Source: Bacillota bacterium
GTDB lineage: Bacteria; Bacillota; Desulfotomaculia; Desulfotomaculales; Desulfallaceae
Assembly: GCA_023439185.1 (NCBI GenBank)
Contig: JAEXOR010000052.1
Location: 124,001 to 188,000, forward strand
DNA: 64,000 nt
Reading direction: 5' to 3'
Below the pieces are notes generated by a model. That model did not search any database. It saw only the letters and a list, made by a program, of their open reading frames with translations, and had not been told where the DNA came from. Numbering within the stretch: the stretch's first letter is position 1; each line of letters starts with the position of its first letter. Positions 57,677 to 64,000 of the stretch are shown here, piece after piece. The translations under genes were made by a program, and so were the position numbers.

Positions 57677-58819
57677 CTATTTGTGAAAAGAACTTGTCTT
57701 AAGTATATCATCATGTGACGAATTGGTTAATTTAGATTCAATATAAATACTTCTGCTTGGAAATGCTATGCTTACGCCTTCCTCTTCTAAAATTCCCATG
57801 ATTTTTAAATGAATGTCTTCTCGTATCTTTAAATACTCACCCCAATTGGTTGTTATGGTAAAGAAATATAAAAAGATATCCAAACTGCTCTCGCTGAATT
57901 TATCAAAATTAACAAAGATAGTTTCCTTGTGTATGTCCGGGTGATTATACAACATAGCGGATATTTTGGCTATGCAGTTTTCCAGCTTGTTTTTTGGTGT
58001 AGCATATGCCACCCCTAAATTAAAGGTAATTCTTCGTTTATCCATTCTACTCCAATTGGTTATTGCCTCATTAGCCAATGTGGAATTTGGAACTGTGACT
58101 ACAGAATCTGCAAAAGTCCTTATTTTCGTACTTCTAAAGGTTACATCTTCAACTGTCCCTTCAAGATTTGATGTGCTGATCCAATCACCAATTTTGAAGG
58201 GTTTATCAATTATAATTACTATTCCCCCAAAAATATTGGCCAGGGCATCTTTAGCCGCCAGTGCTATTGCCAGACCACCCAGGCCAAGACCGGCAATAAG
58301 TCCGTTTATATCATAGTTCCATTCTTGAGCTACAATTGTAAACGTAAATATTATAACCAGCAATCTAGCAAATTTTGATAAAAAAGGTATTAATGTTTGG
58401 TCAAGCTCTATATCGAATATTGTTTGAATTCTATTTACTATAACGGAATTAGCATCAAACAAGTTATAAAATCCCGCTGCAATTAGAACAATTATACTTG
58501 AACGAAATATTTTACCAAACCATAGCTGATGCTCCATGTTTAAAGGCAGATAAATAACAGCGGAATAGATGCCCAACACGATAAAGAAAAGCCGGAGAGG
58601 GCTTTCAAAGGCCAGTAAAATATTCTTATCCAATTCGGTGCCTCTTTTGGCAGATAGCTTATAAATTAAGTTAAAAATATACCCGGTAAGGAATTTTCTA
58701 AATAACATAAACGAAATGAATATGATAACGGCTATGCCAATTTCTTGAACAGAAAATGGTAATAGATCGTTGCAATAAAATATAAAATTATTTATATTTG
58801 CCGGCAAATCGTTATCCAT
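57677..58819 (-). CDS. Small-conductance mechanosensitive channel (MscS family)
   Basis: 380 residues. Five hydrophobic helices come first, the last being the pore-lining, Gly/Ala-rich helix GLIAGLGLGGLAIALAAKDA near 195. The beta domain follows (DKPFKIGDWISTSNLEGTVE, RTFADSVVTVPNSTLANEAI) and an alpha/beta C-terminal domain. It opens on membrane tension to relieve osmotic shock. The larger number of helices is closer to YnaI/YbdG than to minimal MscS. AT-rich codon use compared with the neighbours. Confidence 0.92.
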   Translation of the reverse strand: MDNDLPANINNFIFYCNDLLPFSVQEIGIAVIIFISFMLFRKFLTGYIFNLIYKLSAKRGTELDKNILLAFESPLRLFFIVLGIYSAVIYLPLNMEHQLWFGKIFRSSIIVLIAAGFYNLFDANSVIVNRIQTIFDIELDQTLIPFLSKFARLLVIIFTFTIVAQEWNYDINGLIAGLGLGGLAIALAAKDALANIFGGIVIIIDKPFKIGDWISTSNLEGTVEDVTFRSTKIRTFADSVVTVPNSTLANEAITNWSRMDKRRITFNLGVAYATPKNKLENCIAKISAMLYNHPDIHKETIFVNFDKFSESSLDIFLYFFTITTNWGEYLKIREDIHLKIMGILEEEGVSIAFPSRSIYIESKLTNSSHDDILKTSSFHK

Positions 58820-59173
58820 ACCATTTTCACTCCCGGGCGTTCGCTAAATAAACTTCAACAAATTATAAGCTGTTTTTATTGGTTATGGCAAAATGCAGTT
58901 GTGCCGGTTACAATTTAGATACTTAATTTTCCTTGCATTAAGTAGAATAAATCGCATATTACGCCGAATTAATTGATTTAGCCAGCATGGCTAAAAGCTG
59001 CTTTTTTTGAATAGCATTAACAGTGCTTATTATCAATTAAAATTATATCGTTCAGTCAAAAATTATTTTACTTTGCTTGTTTAAATTAACAGTTTGAATT
59101 TCAAATGGCAGGGATTATTAAATGAAAACCGGTTAAAACTTTATTATCGGATTATTTCAAGGGAGTAGTATCC
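58820..59173. other. AT-rich gap with overlapping hairpins
   Basis: Between mscS and the ferritin-like gene. TTTAGCC/GGCTAAA (near 58977-58995) and CAGC/GCTG are alternative hairpins, followed by CTTTTTTT near 59005, terminator-like on the plus strand. No gene seen. It must contain the divergent promoters. Confidence 0.4.
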
Positions 59174-59620
59174 GTGCGAGAAAAAGAGTTAATCGCCAAA
59201 CTGAACTGGTTTTACAGTCTGGAACTCAACCAGGTGGACTTGTATTCGGCCCAGGCCCGCGCGGTGGAGGATATTTACCTGTCCAAAACTCTGGACCGCA
59301 TCGCGGTCATCGAACAGCAGCATGTGGATAACATGGCGGCGGAGATCAGAAGGAGAGGTGCGGAGCCCACCAAGCTGGGGGATGTGATTTCTCCGTTGCT
59401 GGGTAAAACCGTCGGCTGTTTAAGCGGCCTGGCCGGGCCCAAGTGGATATTAAAGCTGGGTATCACGCTGGAGGAAAAGGCCATGAAGGACTATAAGGAT
59501 TTGATCGTCCGGGTAGGTGATGACCGTCACCTTTTTAATGTTCTGTGGGACAATCTGATCGACGAGGATATCCATACCGCCTGGTTTGCCAATAAGCTCC
59601 GTGAACTGTACCCTTCTTAG
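59174..59620 (+). CDS. Ferritin-like four-helix protein (Coq7/DUF2202-like)
   Basis: 148 residues, GTG start after AAGGGAG. A four-helix bundle with the di-iron ligand pattern: a Glu in YSLELNQVDLY (about 17), ExxH in IEQQHVDNM (about 50), a Glu in TLEEKAMKDY (about 101) and DEDIHTAW (about 133). It may bind a di-iron centre and act in oxidative stress or hydroxylation. A Gly-rich loop (GCLSGLAGPKW) between helices recalls Coq7-type proteins. Substrate unknown. Confidence 0.75.
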   Translation: MREKELIAKLNWFYSLELNQVDLYSAQARAVEDIYLSKTLDRIAVIEQQHVDNMAAEIRRRGAEPTKLGDVISPLLGKTVGCLSGLAGPKWILKLGITLEEKAMKDYKDLIVRVGDDRHLFNVLWDNLIDEDIHTAWFANKLRELYPS

Positions 59621-59650
59621 AATCACCGCCGGTATTTGCGTTTTATTCGC

Positions 59651-61036
59651 TCACCAGGCCAATTTAATGCCGGCGATTTCCGCTGTATCCCTGTCCAGGG
59701 CGAATAAATCCGACTTGTTTACCGCCTGAAAAGATTTTTTGCCCAGGGCGGCGGTTGCGGTTTTCATTTCATCCACTGCCGAGATCAAATAATTGGCCAG
59801 GTTCCGGGCGCCCTTCTCCACGTCAAATTTTTCCTTATCCTGACCTGAAAAATATACCACTTGCACCGGAGGTTCATAGGGCAGGGATTTAAAGACCTGG
59901 GTATGGGTCACAGACCATAGGGCGATGGTGCCTATGTTGACGGCATCCGCGCCAATAGCCAGGGCTTTAAGGTAATCTCCGGGTGTTTTCAGCCCGCCGC
60001 CGATAATTAAACTAATCTTGTTTTTAACCCTTTGTTGTTCCAGATATTTTACCGCCCTGCACAGGGCGTAGATGGCCGGCAGACCAAAATCGTCCTGCAG
60101 GATGGGCGCGGAACCGGCGGTGCCGCCCTGGGCGCCGTCAATAACAATAAAATCTGCTCCGGCGTTAATGATGTAAGCCAGGTCATTTTCCATGTCTTTC
60201 CCAGCCGCTATTTTAACGCCCACAGGGATGCCTTCCGTAATCCGCTTCAGGTCAGCCACCAGGCCGGTCAAGCCGTCGGGTGAAGGCATTTCCGGCATCC
60301 GGGCATGCAGAACAGCGTCTTCACCCGGTTTTAAATCAAGCAGGTCGGTTAATTTTTTATCCATTTTGTTCCCTTTAAGAACTGTCCCGATGCCGGCCAT
60401 GGCGCCCTGCCCAAACTGTATCTCCACCGCGTCGGCTTTTTTAAGTATCTCCGGTTTTTTGGACCAGTCGCCTCTGCTGTACTGCAAAATCAGGTGTTTG
60501 GCCGCGTCCCTCTCACTCTGCAGAAAAGGACCGTAACCGCTGTTGGTGGCCGTCCCGGCACGGGTGGCGCCTTTGGCCAGGGCCAGTTTGGCTTTTTCGC
60601 TGAGCGCAAAACCATAGGCCATGCCCGATACCAGGATGGGGATTTCCAGACACATGGGGCGCCGGGCCCGGGGACCGATTGTTACAGATGTTGAGATATT
60701 TACATCTTCGTCCACCGGAAAGGTGCTCAGTTGTGCAGCGTTGAACATGATCTTGCTGAAATCCGGGAAATTTTTGGGTCCGCCAAAGGGGCGGATAATT
60801 TTTTTGCCGCTTTCAGCCATCATGTTGGTTTCCACAATTACCTGGGGCGTGATGCGGGCGCCGGCCGATATTGCTTCCCACATATTGTTTTCGTATGGTT
60901 CGGTCATCAAGCGGGTGAGCACCCATTTGGCTGCAAACCCCGCCAGGAGCCGGCCTGTAAACAGCGTGCCTGCTGTTATGGCTCCGGTTCCCAATAAAAT
61001 GTACGGCCACTTGGTTTTGTTCCGGCTGCCGGACAT
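59651..61036 (-). CDS. FMN-binding glutamate synthase-like protein
   Basis: 461 residues from ATG 61036 (AAAGGAG upstream; the frame is open to 61057). An N-terminal membrane helix (LLGTGAITAGTLFTGRLLAG) is followed by the GltS FMN-binding barrel: ATNSGYGPFLQSERD, VGVKIAAGKDM, DFIVIDGAQGGTAGSAP and IIGGGLKTPGDYLKALAIGA. The glutaminase domain and the usual Fe-S cysteine cluster of full GltB are absent. Members are annotated as archaeal-type glutamate synthase-like proteins; the real reaction is unproven. Confidence 0.88.
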   Translation of the reverse strand: MSGSRNKTKWPYILLGTGAITAGTLFTGRLLAGFAAKWVLTRLMTEPYENNMWEAISAGARITPQVIVETNMMAESGKKIIRPFGGPKNFPDFSKIMFNAAQLSTFPVDEDVNISTSVTIGPRARRPMCLEIPILVSGMAYGFALSEKAKLALAKGATRAGTATNSGYGPFLQSERDAAKHLILQYSRGDWSKKPEILKKADAVEIQFGQGAMAGIGTVLKGNKMDKKLTDLLDLKPGEDAVLHARMPEMPSPDGLTGLVADLKRITEGIPVGVKIAAGKDMENDLAYIINAGADFIVIDGAQGGTAGSAPILQDDFGLPAIYALCRAVKYLEQQRVKNKISLIIGGGLKTPGDYLKALAIGADAVNIGTIALWSVTHTQVFKSLPYEPPVQVVYFSGQDKEKFDVEKGARNLANYLISAVDEMKTATAALGKKSFQAVNKSDLFALDRDTAEIAGIKLAW

Positions 61037-61158
61037 AATAAGCTCCTTTGGATACATTTTCCGTGGTTATATTATTTCTGGGCTAAGTAAACAAAATGCA
61101 TGGTTATTTTGTATAATGTTTATATCTGTTTTTAATTATTTGCCATTGGAGAACAGTA

Positions 61159-61596
61159 ATGAGAATTATATTGGTTACTGTCATGGTCGGCATCGGCGGA
61201 GTATTCGGAGCCTTGGCCAGGTATGGGACGGCGGTATTGCTTAATGAAAGGGATCTGCTGCCCTGGGGTACGCTGGCCGTGAACCTGGCGGGTTGTTTTT
61301 TACTGGCTTTGTTCCTCACAGTTATACTGGGCCGGTTAAACAGTGGTTCGCTCTTTGTGCTGTCGGTATCCACCGGTTTTATTGGCTCATTTACCACCTT
61401 TTCGGCTATCAGCGTGGAAAGCATTTTGTTGCTGTATTCTTTTGCTCATCTGGCCCTGCTTTATCTTTCACTGACCCTGGTTTTGGGTTACCTGTGCACT
61501 TGGGCCGGTTATGCCCTGGGCAACTTGATTTTGTGTACCGGCTGGGGAGAACGGTGGTGCGGGCGGTTGCCGGCGGGGGGTAAGGTGCATGATTGA
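61159..61596 (+). CDS. fluC: Fluoride channel FluC/CrcB (copy 1)
   Basis: 145-residue membrane protein with four helices. Signatures are GGVFGALARYG near the start, NLAGCFLLAL, and STGFIGSFTTFSA, which carries the pore Phe/Thr set. It exports toxic F-. Its end overlaps the second copy by 8 bases, so the two form a dual-topology pair like B. subtilis crcBA/crcBB. The C-terminal extension (WGERWCGRLPAGGKVHD) is longer than usual. No fluoride riboswitch was found upstream. Confidence 0.93.
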   Translation: MRIILVTVMVGIGGVFGALARYGTAVLLNERDLLPWGTLAVNLAGCFLLALFLTVILGRLNSGSLFVLSVSTGFIGSFTTFSAISVESILLLYSFAHLALLYLSLTLVLGYLCTWAGYALGNLILCTGWGERWCGRLPAGGKVHD

Positions 61597-61957
61597 CTTG
61601 ATGGCGGTGGGAGCAGGAGGTTTTTTGGGGGCTGCGGGCCGCTATTTGGTGGGCCGGGCGGTGGCCGGGGTATGGCGGGGTGATTTCCCGCTGGGGACAT
61701 TCGCAGTTAATATGCTGGGCAGTTTTGCCCTGGGGATTATGGTTGCTCACCCATATTTTGCCGGTCACCTGCTGAACGGTGGAGTGCGGTCTGCCATTGG
61801 AATTGGTTTTTTGGGCTCCTTTACCACTTTCTCCACTTTGATGTATGAGGGTTTTATGCTGGCGGACCGTAAAAAGCCGGGACTGGGCGCCTTTTATGTT
61901 TTAAGCAGCGTGGTGACCGGTTTGTTACTGGCCTGGGCGGGTTTATACCTTTTCTAA
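61589..61957 (+). CDS. fluC: Fluoride channel FluC/CrcB (copy 2)
   Basis: 122 residues with four membrane helices. Signatures are GGFLGAAGRYLVGR, VNMLGSFALGI and GFLGSFTTFSTLMYE. It overlaps copy 1 by 8 bases, so translation is coupled. The two proteins probably assemble as an antiparallel heterodimer that forms the F- pore. A minus-strand terminator of uspA follows. Confidence 0.93.
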   Translation: MIDLMAVGAGGFLGAAGRYLVGRAVAGVWRGDFPLGTFAVNMLGSFALGIMVAHPYFAGHLLNGGVRSAIGIGFLGSFTTFSTLMYEGFMLADRKKPGLGAFYVLSSVVTGLLLAWAGLYLF

Positions 61958-61985
61958 AAGAATAAAACCCCCCTTGGGCGGGGGG
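61957..61985 (-). terminator. Terminator of uspA
   Basis: CCCCCC (61968-61973) and GGGGGG (61980-61985). On the minus strand the stem is followed by TTTTATTCTTTT. Confidence 0.75.
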
Positions 61986-62001
61986 CAACAATCATATGTC
62001 C

Positions 62002-62442
62002 TTATATCAGGCAGACTGTGCCGATTGGAATATCCAGCGGCTTGCTCCAGAAGCTCAGCCAACTGCGGCTATCCGGATGGCAATACCTGGAGTATCCGGT
62101 GATAAAGATTTTGTCATAACTGTTTGCTTCGCTGAATCGTTTAATTTCGGCATCCTGATCCCCGTAGGTGGTAAACAGTTCAGTGTCAAGGTGTGCTTCA
62201 TTGAGCACAGGCATGATGTTGTCATTGAGCACCCGTTCCATTAACTGCCGGGCCCGAATTTTATATTCAAATTCAGGCATCCAGAAGCACAGGCCCGGGA
62301 TGTTTGGGTACAACTGCGTGCATGACGGGTTGACATAAAGGATCTCAACCTGCGCATCGTCCTGCTTAGCCAGCCAAGTTGCCTTTCTGACCGCTTCCAA
62401 CGAATAATCCGAGCCGTTTACGACCAAAAGCATTTTGGCCAT
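62002..62442 (-). CDS. Universal stress protein UspA family
   Basis: 146-residue alpha/beta protein of the Usp fold from ATG 62442 (AAGAGGTG upstream). It starts MAKMLLVVNGSDYSLEAVRK, the family start. The usual ATP-binding GxxGxxxxxxxxxG(S/T) motif is not seen: the region reads FITGYSRYCHPDSRSWLSFW, so it is probably a non-ATP-binding type. Role is unknown, usually survival under stress. Confidence 0.85.
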   Translation of the reverse strand: MAKMLLVVNGSDYSLEAVRKATWLAKQDDAQVEILYVNPSCTQLYPNIPGLCFWMPEFEYKIRARQLMERVLNDNIMPVLNEAHLDTELFTTYGDQDAEIKRFSEANSYDKIFITGYSRYCHPDSRSWLSFWSKPLDIPIGTVCLI

Positions 62443-62705
62443 TTGAATCACCTCTTGTGTTCTACTTTATCTTTAAATTATACCCGCAATCTCTTTAAAG
62501 CAATTAATTACGGCCGTTTTGACTTTTTTGCCCCTTTAAGGGCTGTTTCCAAATGTCGAAATTTTCACTTGGGTGCTCTGCCGCGGTCCGGTAGTTTGGG
62601 GGCGCTTAAATTACCGTTTATTCCGTTTGCGCAAGTAATAACTAGCGGGAGGAAAACCTCCGCCGGCGGGGAAAGATATGGTTATAGGGTTTGGAGGTAT
62701 CTGGT

Positions 62706-63416
62706 ATGCCGGTTAAACTGTCTGCGCGGCTGGCGTGTGCGGCACGCCATGTGCCCGCCGGTTCCGTGGTGGCGGACATTGGCGCGGACCACGCGTATTT
62801 GCCTGTTTACCTGCTGGAAAACGGAATTGCCGGCCGGGTGGTGGCCGGCGAGGTGAGCGGCGGGCCTTACGGTATTGCAGCCGGTGCGGTGCGCGCGGCG
62901 GGACTGGAGGACCGGATTGAAGTCCGTTTGGGCGACGGTCTGCAGGTCATCTCGCCGGGTGAGGTTAATGTGGTGGTGCTGGCGGGTATGGGCGGCAGGA
63001 CCATCTGCGAGATTCTGGACTCGGGCCGGGCGGTTTTAGACGGGCTGGAAAGATTAATCCTGCAGCCCATGCGGGATATTCCCATGGTGCGGCGGTGGCT
63101 GGCGGACAACAACTGGCGGATCATTGATGAGGAAATGGTTTACGAGGACAGCCATTATTATGTGATTATAGTGGCCGGACCGGGCCGGGAAAAGATAACG
63201 GACAGCGCCCTTGAACTGGGCCCCTGCCTGCTGGAAAACCGTTCGCCGGTGTTTCACCGGTTTTTACTCAAGAAAAGAGCCGATATCGCGGCTGTGTTAA
63301 ACGAGTTACAGACAGCCCGGGGAACACGGGCGCAGGAAAAGATCTCCCGGCTGCGGCGGGAGGCTGAACAAATAGAGGAGGTGCTTGACCATTGGCCGTC
63401 AGGGCAAAAGATATAG
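62706..63416 (+). CDS. trmK: tRNA (adenine22-N1)-methyltransferase TrmK
   Basis: 236-residue class I methyltransferase that makes m1A22 in tRNA. The AdoMet motif is VADIGADHAYLPVYL near residue 24, the catalytic region contains LAGMGGRTI near 92 and LQPMRDIPMVRRWL near 116, and a C-terminal coiled-coil pair follows. ATG 62706 is chosen after GGAGGTATC. The end overlaps the next gene by 25 bases. The trmK-nif3 pair is the Firmicute arrangement (yqfN-yqfO) next to the sigA operon. Confidence 0.93.
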   Translation: MPVKLSARLACAARHVPAGSVVADIGADHAYLPVYLLENGIAGRVVAGEVSGGPYGIAAGAVRAAGLEDRIEVRLGDGLQVISPGEVNVVVLAGMGGRTICEILDSGRAVLDGLERLILQPMRDIPMVRRWLADNNWRIIDEEMVYEDSHYYVIIVAGPGREKITDSALELGPCLLENRSPVFHRFLLKKRADIAAVLNELQTARGTRAQEKISRLRREAEQIEEVLDHWPSGQKI

Positions 63417-64000
63417 TGGCTGTGATGGAGCAGTTGGCGCCGCCGGGTTTGGCGGAGGAATGGGATAATAGCGGCTGGCAGGTGGGCGATCCCGTAGCAG
63501 ATGTATCAAAGGTGCTTCTGGCGCTGGACGTAACGCCGGAGGTGGTGGAAGAGGCTGTGGAACGCGGCGCGCAGTTAATCATCAGCCATCATCCTGTGCT
63601 CCTGAAAGGCATTAAATCGGTCCGCCGCGATAACCTGCCGGGCGGCCTGGTATACCGGCTGATTGAAGCGGGGATTGGAGTCTACGCCGCCCACACCAAC
63701 CTGGACAGCGCCCGGGATGGCGTGAACGAGGTGCTGGCCCGTCTGCTGGGCCTGCGGGAACCGGAGGTGCTGCACCCGGCAGGCTATGAGAAATTGGTCA
63801 AGCTGGTGGTTTTTGTCCCGGAAGAACACGCCGGCGCGCTGCGTGAGACCTTGGGCAAGGCGGGAGCGGGTTGGATCGGCAAATACAGTGACTGTACCTT
63901 TAGTTCGCGGGGCGTGGGGACTTTTCGGCCCCGGGATGGCGCCAATCCCCATATCGGCACAGTTGGTAAGCTGGAACAGGTGGCTGAGGTGCGGATAGAG
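63392..64000 (+). CDS. Nif3-like dinuclear metal center protein (YqfO), partial
   Basis: The frame is open to the window end (203 residues seen, C-terminus missing). TTG 63392 follows GAGGAGGTG within the end of trmK. The Nif3 signature is clear: APPGLAEEWDNSGWQVGDP, LIISHHPVLLKG (metal-binding HH) and YAAHTNLDSARDGVNEVLA. The middle begins the CutA-like insert domain (KLVKLVVFVPEEHAGALRET) of the long YqfO type. Often annotated as GTP cyclohydrolase 1 type 2, although the reaction is unproven. Confidence 0.92.
   Translation, partial: MAVRAKDIVAVMEQLAPPGLAEEWDNSGWQVGDPVADVSKVLLALDVTPEVVEEAVERGAQLIISHHPVLLKGIKSVRRDNLPGGLVYRLIEAGIGVYAAHTNLDSARDGVNEVLARLLGLREPEVLHPAGYEKLVKLVVFVPEEHAGALRETLGKAGAGWIGKYSDCTFSSRGVGTFRPRDGANPHIGTVGKLEQVAEVRIE

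Noticed and set aside
61058..61158. Fluoride riboswitch before the FluC genes
   Set aside because: The conserved GGNGATGG...CTCC pattern of the crcB motif is absent.

Overview
The window is chromosomal DNA of an endospore-forming, anaerobic, clostridial-type Firmicute. The backbone gene order (dnaJ-prmA-rsmE-mtaB-HIT-rpsU-nfeD-floA, then yqfC-yqfD-phoH-pgpH-ybeY-dgkA-cdd-era, recO-glyQS-ccpN-ppdK regulator-ppdK, dgt-dnaG-rpoD, trmK-nif3) is the familiar Firmicute housekeeping arrangement. GC-rich codon use, pyruvate phosphate dikinase with its regulator, selenium genes and sporulation genes make a Peptococcaceae member (Desulfotomaculum/Pelotomaculum relatives) the best guess. This is inference from gene content; no species name can be proved here.

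Layout. 0.1-7.5 kb: chaperone, RNA-modification and ribosome genes, then a flotillin/NfeD membrane operon with a proline-rich partner. 7.5-11.5 kb: an ArsB/NhaD-type permease and a selenium block. selD is itself read through a UGA (Sec), yedF lies downstream of it, and a divergent small thioredoxin-like gene also carries an in-frame UGA followed by a well-formed SECIS-like hairpin. 11.6-18.9 kb: sporulation/cell-cycle operon. 18.9-29.7 kb: an Mg2+-sensing M-box leader before corA, then ubiX, recO, a DUF4342 gene, glyQS and the PPDK regulation block. The PPDK regulator appears to start at an ATT codon.

29.7-39.1 kb is an AT-rich accessory island. It holds a BlaI/BlaR1-like sensor pair with two operators, a nuclease-like protein, a Phd/ParE-type toxin-antitoxin pair with a perfect palindromic operator, and a four-gene DDE transposon with terminal inverted repeats and a possible CATATG target duplication. 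An alpha/beta hydrolase and a DUF3788 gene follow.

39.1-45 kb returns to the backbone (thpR, flavoprotein, dgt, dnaG, rpoD) and ends in a four-tRNA cluster (Asn, Met, Glu, Val) with its own promoter and terminator. 45-54.3 kb: an MBL hydrolase, a 37-residue peptide gene preceded by a compact three-way-junction RNA, and a metal/redox block (CopA Cu+ ATPase, membrane ferredoxin, His-rich and Met-rich exported proteins, two-component system). 54.4-62.5 kb: two lipoproteins sharing a duplicated leader and signal region, another response regulator, fabG, mscS, a ferritin-like protein, an FMN glutamate-synthase-like protein, two FluC genes and UspA. The window ends inside nif3.

The strongest candidate for something undescribed is the small Sec protein at 11188-11529, which sits beside the selenium-donor genes. 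No CRISPR array, rRNA or replication origin was seen.
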